This document shows, piece by piece, positions 15,688 to 24,563 of a stretch of DNA of 64,000 nt. The stretch is taken from contig JAVVDW010000004.1 of assembly GCA_032251335.1 (NCBI GenBank), positions 95,682-159,681 on the forward strand. The letters are read 5' to 3'. Within the stretch, counting starts at the first letter, position 1. Each line of letters starts with the position of its first letter. Origin of the DNA: UM-FILTER-40-17 sp032251335. GTDB lineage: Bacteria > Bacteroidota > Bacteroidia > Flavobacteriales > Flavobacteriaceae. The translations under genes and the position numbers were made by a program. The notes under the pieces were generated by a model. It saw nothing but the letters and a program-made list of their open reading frames with translations. It was not told the origin of the DNA and searched no databases.

Positions 15688-16401
15688 ATGTCTGTACCGC
15701 ACGAGATTCAGGAATTGTTTGAAAAAAACGGTGGGAAATTTGGTTGCTCGGCCTTTAAACTGACCGAAAAACTACACAACATCCACGCATTGCTTTTTGA
15801 TTGGGACGGTGTTTTTCATTCCGGACATAAATCCGAAAACAGGGTGAGTTCGTTCTCTGAAGCAGATTCGATGGGCATCAATATGTTGCGCTTTGCCTAT
15901 TTTTTGCAACATGGCCAAATACCTTTTACGGCGATTATCAGCGGAGAAAACAATCCTACTGCCACCTATTTTGCAGAACGAGAACATCTAAACGCCGTTT
16001 ACCTCGGCGCCAAAGACAAAGCCGTTGTGTTGGCGACACTTCAGCAAAAAGATCATATCGCCCCGAGTGAAGTTTGGTTTGCTTTTGACGACATCCTCGA
16101 TTTGAGTGTTGCCTCCCAAGCAGGTTTTCGGGTATTGGTTAACCGAAATGCAAGTGTTGCTTTCAAACAATATGCAGCGCAGCACAAATACTTCGATTAT
16201 TGTACCGCCGCAGAAGGACACCAACATGCGCTTCGGGAAGCTTGCGAGTTGTCGCTGTCACTGCTTGGCATGTTTGACAAGGTTGTGGAGGAAAGAGTGG
16301 CCTATTCGGATTTATACGCTACCTACATCAACCGGCGAAACGCCATCAGCAGCCGTTTTTTCGACTGTAAGTCCGGCACGCCCAAACTGCAAAAAAAATG
16401 A
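15688..16401 (+). CDS. HAD-superfamily phosphatase resembling KdsC (Kdo-8-phosphate phosphatase)
   Basis: A 237-residue HAD protein. LLFDWDGVFHSG gives the nucleophile Asp38 and acid Asp40, AIISGEN is motif II, the Lys in LGAKDKAVVL is motif III, and FAFDDILD is motif IV. The small cap-less form, SEADSMGINML after motif I, and LGAKDKA resemble KdsC/YrbI. With kdsA and kdsB nearby this could be the third Kdo step, but it is longer than usual, with an N-terminal extension of about 30 and a C-terminal extension of about 40 residues. Substrate is therefore not certain. It overlaps the next gene by 4 nt (ATGA). Confidence 0.72.
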   Translation: MSVPHEIQELFEKNGGKFGCSAFKLTEKLHNIHALLFDWDGVFHSGHKSENRVSSFSEADSMGINMLRFAYFLQHGQIPFTAIISGENNPTATYFAEREHLNAVYLGAKDKAVVLATLQQKDHIAPSEVWFAFDDILDLSVASQAGFRVLVNRNASVAFKQYAAQHKYFDYCTAAEGHQHALREACELSLSLLGMFDKVVEERVAYSDLYATYINRRNAISSRFFDCKSGTPKLQKK

Positions 16402-17468
16402 CCAAAACAACTTTAAAAATTGCATTAGCAGGCTTTGGCACGGGCGGTAAATTTTTTCACGCGCCGCTTATTACGGCTACCAAAGAGCTACTTTTAACAC
16501 ATATATTAACCAACTCCGAGGAAAATAGGCAACACGCACAAACCTTTTATCCAAATGCAATTCTGGTATCCGACTACAGCAATCTTTTGTCAAATCCTGA
16601 AATAGATATTATTGCCATCGCCACGCCCAACAGCTTGCACTTCACTATGGCCGAACAAGCATTGAAGTCTGGAAAACACGTAGTACTCGACAAGCCTTTT
16701 ACCGTCACCACAAACGAAGGCAGCGCCCTGATAGCGCTAGCTCAAAAAACCGGCAAACTACTGACGGTTTTTCACAACCGGCGTTGGGACGGCGACTATA
16801 GTTTTCTCAAAGAAAAAATGGCCGAGCAGACTTTGGGGAAATTAGTCTCGTTTGAATCTCATTTCGACCGTTTTCGGAAAGAATTAAAATCCGGCTCATG
16901 GAAAGAAACCGATCAAAGTGGTAGTGGCATCTTGTATGACCTCGGCAGTCATTTGATAGATCAATGCTTGCAACTTTTCGGACTTCCGAAGTGGGTGTTT
17001 GCAGATTTACAACAACAGCGTCCGGGCGCACAAGCAACCGATTTTTTTGAATTAAAACTGCTCTATCCGTCCGGGTTTACCGCCACATTAACCGCCGGTA
17101 TGCTCGTACGCACCCAACTGCTTCGCTATCGCATTGTAGGGGCAGAAGGAACTCTTGATGTTTTCGGTACAGACGGGCAAGAAGCCGTCATGCGGCAGCA
17201 CATTTTTCCTGCACACTCAGATGCTTTTGCAAAAGCCTTAGAACTTCAAGAAAGCGTTTTATATCAGGATACCGAAGCGGGCATCGCCAAAAACCCCGAA
17301 ACGGTTCCGGTTGGAAAATACACAACCTTCTATCAAAATGTGGCAGATCACTTAATCTCAAATACACCGCTCTTAGTGACTGCTGCAGAAGCTTTGCAAA
17401 CCATTAAAATCATCGAACTTGCCAGGGAGAGTCACCATAAAAAGTGTGTCGTTTCTGTTAAATTTTAA
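16398..17468 (+). CDS. Gfo/Idh/MocA-family NAD(P)-dependent oxidoreductase
   Basis: A 356-residue dehydrogenase with an N-terminal Rossmann fold (IALAGFGTGGKFFHAPLI), IAIATPNSLHF and the conserved EKP-like motif as LDKPFTV with the catalytic Lys. The substrate domain has VFHNRRWDGDY and GSGILYDLGSHLIDQ. The FHNRRWDxD pattern places it with YhhX/YdgJ-like members. These oxidise or reduce sugars and inositols; the actual substrate cannot be read. It overlaps the KdsC-like gene by 4 nt (ATGA), so the two are translationally coupled and may act on related sugars. Confidence 0.9.
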   Translation: MTKTTLKIALAGFGTGGKFFHAPLITATKELLLTHILTNSEENRQHAQTFYPNAILVSDYSNLLSNPEIDIIAIATPNSLHFTMAEQALKSGKHVVLDKPFTVTTNEGSALIALAQKTGKLLTVFHNRRWDGDYSFLKEKMAEQTLGKLVSFESHFDRFRKELKSGSWKETDQSGSGILYDLGSHLIDQCLQLFGLPKWVFADLQQQRPGAQATDFFELKLLYPSGFTATLTAGMLVRTQLLRYRIVGAEGTLDVFGTDGQEAVMRQHIFPAHSDAFAKALELQESVLYQDTEAGIAKNPETVPVGKYTTFYQNVADHLISNTPLLVTAAEALQTIKIIELARESHHKKCVVSVKF

Positions 17469-17504
17469 AAGAAAAAAGCAGATAGTGATTACTTTTACAC
17501 CCGG

Positions 17505-18410
17505 ATGACAAAGTTTTTGCACAAATCTGTACTTTTATACTTGCTGGCTTCCTTGTTTTTCTTCGCTTGTGAGGATGATATAGAAGACAATAGCGGTGCA
17601 TTTCAGGCTACGGTGCAAGGTGTTTTTTGGAAAGCCAATCAGGCTACAGCCAGTGTACTCGATGACGGTTCTCTTGTCATAATCGGTGCAGACAACGACC
17701 AACGTCTTATACTTCGTACCCAGTCTTTTTTACCCAATCGTTATCTATTTTCTTCTTCCCTTTCCAACAACGCTACTTTTGAAACTTTTTCCGGAAATAC
17801 ACAGGCAACTACACGACCTTTTCAATCTGCCGGTGAAATTTTTATCGAAAAAGTGAATCCGGACAAAGGCAGTATAACCGGGACTTTTCACTACCGGACT
17901 CGGGAAACCTTTTCCGGTGATGATTTTTTTATCAGAGAAGGTATTTTTTACGAAATCCCTATTGTGAATTTTGATCCGGGTCTTCTTGATCCTATAGATC
18001 CTGACATTCCTCCGGATGACGATGACGACCCCGACGATGACGGCGCGTCCTTTGAAAATCATTTTTTTGCCCGCGTAAACGGAAATCCTTTTCCTCCTCA
18101 AATCATCACTGTGTCAGTCAACAATGGCATCATCAGCGTCACCAATGCGGTGCCACCATCTATGGCGCCGGCCATGACGATTCGTTTTTCAGAAACCATC
18201 GGCCCGGGTAGTTTTGCCATAGGCGCTTCGGGCAACAATGCGGCTTTTTACACGCCCGGAGGCATCGATCTAAACGCCACAAGCGGCACACTCATCATTG
18301 ACAGCCACAACACTGCCGGCAGGGAAGTGCGCGGAAGATTCAATTTTCGGGTGGCACAACAAGGCAATCCGGTTGAAGTAACCGAAGGCGAATTTGCCAT
18401 TCGCTATTAA
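17505..18410 (+). CDS. Lipoprotein with two similar beta-domains and an Asp-rich linker
   Basis: A 301-residue predicted lipoprotein: KSVLLYLLASLFFFAC ends in the lipid-accepting Cys. Two halves look alike: FQATVQGVFWKAN opens the first and FFARVNGNPFPP the second, and each ends in a strand region about fibre- or ligand-like repeats (GTFHYRTRETFSG, GRFNFRVAQQG). The halves are joined by a linker rich in Pro and Asp (PPDDDDDPDDDG). It resembles the DUF6252 type common in Flavobacteriia, by memory only. A TACTTTTA sequence (near -7 match) lies just upstream. Function unknown; probably surface or periplasmic. Confidence 0.7.
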   Translation: MTKFLHKSVLLYLLASLFFFACEDDIEDNSGAFQATVQGVFWKANQATASVLDDGSLVIIGADNDQRLILRTQSFLPNRYLFSSSLSNNATFETFSGNTQATTRPFQSAGEIFIEKVNPDKGSITGTFHYRTRETFSGDDFFIREGIFYEIPIVNFDPGLLDPIDPDIPPDDDDDPDDDGASFENHFFARVNGNPFPPQIITVSVNNGIISVTNAVPPSMAPAMTIRFSETIGPGSFAIGASGNNAAFYTPGGIDLNATSGTLIIDSHNTAGREVRGRFNFRVAQQGNPVEVTEGEFAIRY

Positions 18411-18471
18411 AATCATCTAAATTCGTCGTTCTTTGTTGTACAAATAAGGCTGTTATCTTATTTTTATAACG

Positions 18472-18479
18472 TAAATTTG
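18472..18479 (+). promoter_or_regulatory. -7 promoter element (TAAATTTG) directly before rpoN
   Basis: Exact TAnnTTTG whose last base is only 4 nt before the rpoN ATG. If used, transcription would start at or next to the A of ATG, giving a leaderless mRNA. Confidence 0.5.
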
Positions 18480-18483
18480 GAAT

Positions 18484-19947
18484 ATGCTCAAACAAGGATT
18501 ACAGCTTAAACTCTCGCAGAAACTTTCCCCTCAGCAAATTCAGTTGATGAAGTTGATACAATTGCCCTTGCAGGAATTTGAGCAACGTCTCAAGCAAGAA
18601 TTGGAAGAAAATCCGGCTTTGGAAGGCGATGAGCACCAAACAGAATCTGAAGTTGAAGATTTTGACACAGAAATGGATTCGGATTTTGATAACGAATCTG
18701 ACACCATAGAGGCTGAAGACATCAACATAGACGAATACTTGAGTGATGATGAAATACCGGATTATCGGTTGAGTTCAAACAACTACAGTGCAGACGACGA
18801 AGAAAAAGAAACGCCGCTTTCTTCGGGCACAAGTTTCTATCAATATTTGTTGTCGCAGCTACACACCTATCGGTTAGATGAGCATGCCATGCAAACCGCA
18901 GAATTCATCATCGGCTCGTTGGAAGAAGATGGTTTTCTCAGGCGAAATCTTCAAGATTTGGTAGATGATTTGGCATTTACACAAAATGTTTTTGTGACAG
19001 AAGAAGTTGCCGAAAACGCACTGAAAATTGTACAACAGCTTGAGCCGGCTGGCGTAGGCGCGCGTGATTTGAGAGAGTGCTTGCTGATTCAGATTCGCCA
19101 AAAACAAGAAACCAAAACCACCGTGCTGGCCAGAAAAATCATCGAACACGCTTTTGAATCTTTGAGCAAACGACACTACGACCAAATGCTTCACAAGTTT
19201 GACATAGACGAGCAAACCTTGCGGGAAGCACTTGAAGAAATTGAAAAACTCAACCCAAAACCGGGCAATGCCTTTGCCGGCAACAACAAACCCACCGCAC
19301 ATGTGGTTCCCGACTTTATGATTCGGATCGTAGATGGTGAGCTGTTGCTGACGCTCAATGGCAGAAACGCACCCGAGTTGCACGTTTCACGAGACTACTC
19401 AGACATGCTGAAAGGCTACAAAGAAGCCAAAGAAAAATCGAGTCAACAAAAAGAGGCGGTTCAGTTTATCAAACAGAAATTAGATGCGGCCAAATGGTTT
19501 ATCGACGCCATCAAACAGCGACAACAGACCCTATTTGTAACCATGCAGGCCATCATGGAATTTCAAAAAGAATATTTTTTAACCGGTGACGAGCGCCAGT
19601 TGAAGCCCATGATTTTAAAAGATATTGCAGACGAAATTGGTATGGATGTATCCACCATTTCCAGAGTTGCCAACAGCAAATATGTAGATACGCCCTACGG
19701 TACCAAACTCATCAAGGAACTTTTTTCAGAATCCATGAAAAACGATCAGGGAGAAGATGTGTCCACCTTGGAGATAAAAAAAATACTGGAAACCGTCATC
19801 GAAAAAGAGGACAAGAAAAAACCGATGACGGATGACAAACTGACCAAAATTTTATTGGAAAAAGGCTATCCTATTGCGCGCAGGACCGTGGCCAAATATC
19901 GCGAGCAACTCGATATACCCGTAGCGCGCTTGCGCAAAAAACTTTAA
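18484..19947 (+). CDS. rpoN: RNA polymerase sigma-54 factor
   Basis: A 487-residue sigma factor. Region I is LKQGLQLKLSQKLSPQQIQL and the following leucine-rich QLMKLIQLPLQEFEQ; an acidic region II follows (about residues 45-110). The core-binding and central part contain LEPAGVGARDLRECLLIQI, and the DNA-binding part has the helix-turn-helix IADEIGMDVSTISRVANSKY and the RPN box IARRTVAKYREQL near the end. Sigma-54 needs AAA+ activators; none lies in the window. The start cannot be moved downstream without losing region I. It is followed 3 nt later by a membrane protein gene. Confidence 0.96.
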   Translation: MLKQGLQLKLSQKLSPQQIQLMKLIQLPLQEFEQRLKQELEENPALEGDEHQTESEVEDFDTEMDSDFDNESDTIEAEDINIDEYLSDDEIPDYRLSSNNYSADDEEKETPLSSGTSFYQYLLSQLHTYRLDEHAMQTAEFIIGSLEEDGFLRRNLQDLVDDLAFTQNVFVTEEVAENALKIVQQLEPAGVGARDLRECLLIQIRQKQETKTTVLARKIIEHAFESLSKRHYDQMLHKFDIDEQTLREALEEIEKLNPKPGNAFAGNNKPTAHVVPDFMIRIVDGELLLTLNGRNAPELHVSRDYSDMLKGYKEAKEKSSQQKEAVQFIKQKLDAAKWFIDAIKQRQQTLFVTMQAIMEFQKEYFLTGDERQLKPMILKDIADEIGMDVSTISRVANSKYVDTPYGTKLIKELFSESMKNDQGEDVSTLEIKKILETVIEKEDKKKPMTDDKLTKILLEKGYPIARRTVAKYREQLDIPVARLRKKL

Positions 19948-19950
19948 AAG

Positions 19951-20559
19951 ATGCAAAAGAATATTGCCTTATTGATTTCGTATGTTTTTCACCCACTGTT
20001 TGTGCCATTCTATGGTTTATTAATTTTTCTGAAAACAACCACCTTTTTGTTGGATTTTAGCCTACAATATCAAATTGGCAAATTGGTACTGATGCTGACC
20101 GTTTTGTTTCCGGTTGTTTTGTTTCTCTTTATCAAAAACAGGAAACTGGCAGACGATGTTTTTTTAGCCAAGACCGAGCAGCGAAAAATTCCGCTCCTGT
20201 TCAACCTTGCCTTGCTAAGTCTTCTCATTTTTAGGCTCTACATCTTTCCCGAACTCATTGAACTTCGCATGTTTTTTTACGGTCTGCTGATTTCTAACCT
20301 TTTGGCCTTTATCTTTTTGTATTTAAAAACCAAGGTGAGTTTGCACACGCTTTACTTGTCCAATGTTTTTTTCTATTTGCTTAGCTTCAGCATCTTTACC
20401 CAAGCAGAGTCGAGAATTTGGCTCGTGCTGTCACTCCTTGTTATGGGTCTTGTAGGCAGCTGCCGCATGTATCTGAAAGCGCATCGGTTTGACGAAATTG
20501 TTTGGGGGTTTGTTTTGCCTTTGGCCACGCACTTGGCACTGTACGTTTTTTGGCAATAA
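19951..20559 (+). CDS. Polytopic membrane protein, possibly a degenerate PAP2-like protein
   Basis: A 202-residue protein with about six hydrophobic helices and few charged residues. It begins with SYVFHPLFVPFYGLL. KTKVSLHTLYLS and SCRMYLKAHRFDEIVWGFVLP are placed where PAP2 phosphatases carry KxSxH and the final His motif, but the catalytic pattern is incomplete, so enzymatic activity is doubtful. It lies 3 nt behind rpoN and is surely co-transcribed. Homologues beside rpoN are, as far as I recall, annotated only as hypothetical membrane proteins. Confidence 0.65.
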   Translation: MQKNIALLISYVFHPLFVPFYGLLIFLKTTTFLLDFSLQYQIGKLVLMLTVLFPVVLFLFIKNRKLADDVFLAKTEQRKIPLLFNLALLSLLIFRLYIFPELIELRMFFYGLLISNLLAFIFLYLKTKVSLHTLYLSNVFFYLLSFSIFTQAESRIWLVLSLLVMGLVGSCRMYLKAHRFDEIVWGFVLPLATHLALYVFWQ

Positions 20560-20582
20560 TGGGCATTTTATGGCATAAATAA

Positions 20583-20603
20583 TTATCCAAGCTATTTGGA
20601 TAA
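20583..20603. repeat. 8-bp perfect inverted repeat behind the rpoN unit
   Basis: TTATCCAA and TTGGATAA around a 5-nt loop. It lies between convergent genes; no T run follows, so terminator function is uncertain. Confidence 0.4.
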
Positions 20604-20664
20604 AGGAACTTGCGGGTCAGGAAATCTTTACCTAAACTTTAAGGTGTGCTCACTATAATGCTTG

Positions 20665-20686
20665 CATCGTCATGTTCATGATGATG
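20665..20686 (-). terminator. Hairpin after the C1q-like gene
   Basis: CATCGTCATG and CATGATGATG form a 10-bp imperfect stem with a 2-nt loop, 10 nt beyond the stop codon at 20696. The T run on the minus strand is poor, so the assignment is tentative. Confidence 0.35.
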
Positions 20687-20695
20687 TGGTTTAAC

Positions 20696-21520
20696 CTACA
20701 TTCCCATGGCAAAAAAATTGAAAGACTTAATCGTTAAAGACGCCGTTCCGCCGATGTTTCCAACATAAAATTCCAAATAGTCATTTTGTGCAAGTGACAA
20801 AAAAACATGCATTGCAGAACTTTGGTGATCTGCCGAAGTACCCGTTCTTATCAATAGTTTAGAAGAATCTTGAATCACTCCGTTTTTGGCGACACCAAAA
20901 ACATAGGTTTGGCCATTGGTGGACGGCGTAAAGCTATAACTCAATGCAATGTGAAAAAATCTGGTGGTTGCGCCGGTATAAGTCAGTCTGTTATTTGTGC
21001 CGGTGCCAAACTGATCATTCACAAAGTTGACACCTGAAGTTGGATTTATTTTAACCATGTTATCATTCCCTGCAATACCTGCAGATTGAGATCCGACATT
21101 AACCGTAAAACCCGTAGTGTAGTTAAAATAACTCAATTCTCCCATTGGAAGCATCAGACGACCTTGAGGGATTGTAGTTCCGGTAAAGGTTTTGTTACCT
21201 CCGATGGTTTGGTTGCTGGTTGTATCTACAAAACCACCGCTGCTTGACAGGGCAACCCATGTGCCATTGAAATAATTAAAAAGGTTTGTAGAAATATTAA
21301 AAATCAACAAGCCGGCAGCGGGGCTTGCGATGGCATCGCGTTGGGCCGTGGTCATCCGTGGAATCAGTAGCCCTTTGGTGGTCGAAGACACATCGAGCAT
21401 GGAGGATACGTCGGGACTGTTGTTGCCTATGCCTACTTGGGCATGTGTTTGAAAAGGCAGCATCAACAAAATCAAGAGTGATATTTGTAAAACGCTTTGC
21501 GTTAAGTGTTTCATTTTCAT
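20696..21520 (-). CDS. Secreted protein with C1q/TNF-like jelly-roll C-terminal domain
   Basis: A 274-residue exported protein: signal peptide to about residue 28 (LLMLPFQTHA). A conserved Bacteroidota module follows, QVGIGNNSPDVSSMLDVSS and KGLLIPRMTTAQRDAIAS, then FNYFNGTWVALSS. The C-terminal half (about 120-274) is beta-rich, with FFHIALSYSFTP, AKNGVIQDSSKLL and VFLSLAQNDYLEFYVGN, the pattern of trimeric C1q/TNF-like heads found in tail-fibre-like surface proteins. The N-terminal module is almost identical in DNA to that of the neighbouring broken gene, pointing to duplication. Function: probably surface or extracellular, not further known. Confidence 0.75.
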   Translation of the reverse strand: MKMKHLTQSVLQISLLILLMLPFQTHAQVGIGNNSPDVSSMLDVSSTTKGLLIPRMTTAQRDAIASPAAGLLIFNISTNLFNYFNGTWVALSSSGGFVDTTSNQTIGGNKTFTGTTIPQGRLMLPMGELSYFNYTTGFTVNVGSQSAGIAGNDNMVKINPTSGVNFVNDQFGTGTNNRLTYTGATTRFFHIALSYSFTPSTNGQTYVFGVAKNGVIQDSSKLLIRTGTSADHQSSAMHVFLSLAQNDYLEFYVGNIGGTASLTIKSFNFFAMGM

Positions 21521-21555
21521 GGTAAACAGTTTTCGTTTATGAAGTGTTGGTGTGG

Positions 21556-22596
21556 TTATTTAGTAAATTCTCCCTTACTTCCGTCGCTATCGATCTGAAA
21601 GTGAAAGTCGATTTCGAGCAATCCGGCATCCCCGGAGAAACTGTCAGTACCGTTGGTGGCTTGCCTGAATATCCTACAGACCAACATGCTTGAGAGCGTC
21701 TTCCCGGTAGCATCTATACTGCCCAAGGCCGTGATGGCGTGTTCATAGGCATCGACCGTGCCAACGGGCGCAATAGGGTCGCTTCCGCTGATGATGGTAG
21801 TACTTCCAAACAACTCGCCTACGTTGGTCCAGGTATATTCCAATCCCCAAACGACCTTGTTGCTGCCAACGTTGGTTTCGGCTGTCCAATGCACATGTGG
21901 CATGATGGGAGATCCTTCTTTCCAACTGTGAGGCAACTGAACGGTGAAGTAGAGTTCTTCTTCTACATCATCGTCAAACCATTGTAAGAAAACACCTTGG
22001 CTGGAACCGTTATTTTTTAAAACTTTCCAATCCGGGTCGCGCGTGCCGCCTTTGGTTGTTGAGCTTACAGGCACTTTCAAATCGTCAAACCGGGTTGCCT
22101 TACCTTCGTAGCTCAACGAGCCGTCGGCTTCTATTTTAGTGTCATTCCCATTGGCAATATCTCCTATTTTGGTGACGCCTGCATTGTCAATGTACATTTT
22201 TTCCGTACCTAAAGTCGTAAATTGTATCTTGTCTCCATCCTCAGTTTGCTCTACTTCAATTTTTGTGTCGCCGTCCGAATCAATCAATAAACTTTAGTTT
22301 GGGGAAATTTCGGTCCATACAGTATTGAAATACCAAAAACTGTTTGTTTCTTTGTCAAAGACCATAAGCCCGGCAGTGGGGTTTGCGATGGCATCGCGTT
22401 GGACCGTGGTCATCCGTGGAATCAGGAGCCCTTTGTCCGTTGATGTGATGTCGAGCATGGAAGATGCATCGGGCGTAATTGTGCCTATGCCTACTTGGGC
22501 GGTTATATTTGAGGTGGTAAAAATTGATAGGGCAATTAATACTACGGGCAACAACCCATACTGTTTTCCTGTAAAATTTAGGGTATTTGTTTTCAT
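21556..22596 (-). pseudogene. Secreted tail-fibre-like protein gene broken by one in-frame TAA
   Basis: One frame runs from ATG 22596 to the stop at 21556, interrupted only by TAA at 22296-22294. The first part (100 residues) has a signal peptide and the module QVGIGTITPDASSMLD and KGLLIPRMTTVQRDAIAN, ending WTEISPN. After the stop the same frame continues SLLIDSDGDTKIEVEQTEDG and then about 240 residues with a compact C-terminal domain (VFLQWFDDDVEEELYFTVQL, MPHVHWTAET). Similar proteins that I recall run through this junction without a break. A single base change (for example from CAA or AAA) would explain it; a sequencing error, or readthrough, cannot be excluded. Confidence 0.72.
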
Positions 22597-22614
22597 AATT
22601 TATTGTTTTTTAAT

Positions 22615-24504
22615 TTAATAAACAGCGAATTTGAAACTTTGGACTTGGGAAGATTTATTGATTTTGATGATATAAACACCTGTGCTTTGTTCGAATGGGA
22701 TGATCATTTTTTCTTGAAACGATTTTTGGTTAAGTTCCAATCGACTAATAAGCTGTCCCGAAATATTATACACATCTATTTGGCTGATTTCTTCTTGGCT
22801 TGGATTGAAAATTTCGATGTTTTTCCCTTCCCGGTTATAAATTATCTTGAGCGAGCTCAACCCGGCTTCGGGTTTAGATAAAGTCGATTGTGTGAAAGCA
22901 ATCTTAAATCGGTCATTAAAAGTACCGGCAGGCATAGAGATGTTTGCAGCACCATCCTTTAGGTCATAAGTAAGACCTGTTTCTGTGTCCACAAGAATTA
23001 CAGGATCTGTAAAATTCTCGAGTTGGTCAATCATTATTTTATGAACTTGTTCGCTTGACGAGGTGATGCCTAATGGCAATTCCATAATGTCATAATAAGG
23101 TTGTGCTTGAATTACATAAGCTTCGTTGTTCAAATACCAATACATATCATTTGCACTCACATCTATCATTTTGGCGTCATAACCGATGTCTATCCCGGGT
23201 GTGGTGCCATCTATAAAGGAAACTAATATCTGACGGTGATAGCCCAAAGCGTCCTCGTGTCCCAAGCGGATTCTGACGTTAAGTGCATTTGCCGTTCTGC
23301 CCTGATTGGCTCGTGTAAAGACTGAATTTGTCCCTTTTACTTCAAATTTTCTTTGACCGTTGTTGAAAGCAAAACTTCCGCCGGTAGATGCTGCTTGCAC
23401 AAAAAAGCCTTGACCGACCGGAATATATCTCTTTGGTTCAATGTTTCCTGTTCCGGTCTGTACCAAACTTGGGTGTGCGGTGGCTGCAACACCGCCACTT
23501 ATGCTATAAGTAGCATAACCGCCTTGGTAGTCTGTGGTGTAGTGTGAGCCTGCACCCCAATGTTCCCAAAAGTAAATGACTGTACCGGTAGCAAAAGAAG
23601 CCAAGTTGTCAGTAATAAACTGATTGGCATCTAAGGCAGATGGGTACGGGTTGCCCAAAATAGACATTTTATCCGCATCAATGGTATGCGTGTAGGTTCC
23701 GTCGTTGGGCACGCCACCAAAAACGTAATTTTGTGTCCCGCCAGCATTACCCGTTCCTTTCATCGTAAATCCTTCGCCAATATTGAGCAAGCCACCCGAC
23801 CCGATTTGCTTCCAACCGTTGACACCTGTGTTGTTGATGAATTTATAAATCCAATAACTGCTGATTGTGATTGGGTTTGTCAGGCTTCCGTTGTAGCCGG
23901 AAGTGAAAGCAACAGGTAGTGGAGTAAATGGGTTTTCTGAAAAATAAGTACCGTCATACAAGCAACTGCTTAGACTATATTGTCCGCCCACATTGACAGG
24001 GGATGACCAATAATTAAATTTGTACTTGTCTGATGTTCCTTGTTGGCTGAGAAACAATTTACCCGATACAGCACTATTCGCGGAAGCGCCGCTATGTGTT
24101 TGAATCAATTGTGCCTCTCCAGTCAGGCTGAGGATACCGCTCGTGAGTGCCACGGAATTTGCAACAATCAAGTCAAGGCTGTCTGCCACTTGCACGCCGA
24201 GCCCGGAGTTGTTGATGTTCAAGTTGTAAAAAGCAACCTGTTTGGACAACCCGGTGATGTTTTGTGTCGCGCTTCCGGTGAAATAAGCCGTACCGGAAGA
24301 AGAGGTGACTGTATTGTGGTTGACAAAGTCAGCTTTCAAATAAAGGTTTCCATCGGCGGAAAAGGTTCCTTCGTTTGTAAGAGTTCCGGAAGTGTATAAG
24401 TCCGTACCGTTTTCTACTTTGAAAACACCGGCATTATAAATCTGTGCGTAAATATTTTGGTTCATGAATGCCACGAACAACAAAACGAAGATGTAAAGTT
24501 TCAT
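22615..24504 (-). CDS. Large secreted protein with type IX secretion (T9SS) C-terminal sorting domain
   Basis: A 629-residue exported protein. The start at 24504 gives MKLYIFVLLFVAFMNQNIYA, a signal peptide. The N-terminal part (about 25-150) has beta-solenoid-like repeats (TLTNEGTFSADGNLYLKADF). A central domain with KFNYWSSPVN and GEGFTMKGTGN follows, as in many T9SS substrates. The C-terminal 80 residues (NISGQLISRL, STGVYIIKINK, FKFAVY) form a type A sorting domain that directs outer-membrane export and surface attachment. Two smaller secreted genes follow on the same strand (19 nt gap to the broken one). Its role is unknown; adhesion is a guess. Confidence 0.85.
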   Translation of the reverse strand: MKLYIFVLLFVAFMNQNIYAQIYNAGVFKVENGTDLYTSGTLTNEGTFSADGNLYLKADFVNHNTVTSSSGTAYFTGSATQNITGLSKQVAFYNLNINNSGLGVQVADSLDLIVANSVALTSGILSLTGEAQLIQTHSGASANSAVSGKLFLSQQGTSDKYKFNYWSSPVNVGGQYSLSSCLYDGTYFSENPFTPLPVAFTSGYNGSLTNPITISSYWIYKFINNTGVNGWKQIGSGGLLNIGEGFTMKGTGNAGGTQNYVFGGVPNDGTYTHTIDADKMSILGNPYPSALDANQFITDNLASFATGTVIYFWEHWGAGSHYTTDYQGGYATYSISGGVAATAHPSLVQTGTGNIEPKRYIPVGQGFFVQAASTGGSFAFNNGQRKFEVKGTNSVFTRANQGRTANALNVRIRLGHEDALGYHRQILVSFIDGTTPGIDIGYDAKMIDVSANDMYWYLNNEAYVIQAQPYYDIMELPLGITSSSEQVHKIMIDQLENFTDPVILVDTETGLTYDLKDGAANISMPAGTFNDRFKIAFTQSTLSKPEAGLSSLKIIYNREGKNIEIFNPSQEEISQIDVYNISGQLISRLELNQKSFQEKMIIPFEQSTGVYIIKINKSSQVQSFKFAVY

Positions 24505-24534
24505 GATGCATTGTATTGGGGCTAAAATGTTTAG

Positions 24535-24542
24535 CAAAATTA
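24535..24542 (-). promoter_or_regulatory. -7 promoter element (TAATTTTG) for the T9SS protein gene
   Basis: Exact TAnnTTTG on the minus strand, 30 nt before ATG 24504. Confidence 0.55.
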
Positions 24543-24563
24543 ACAGTTGCTATAGCTACACAT

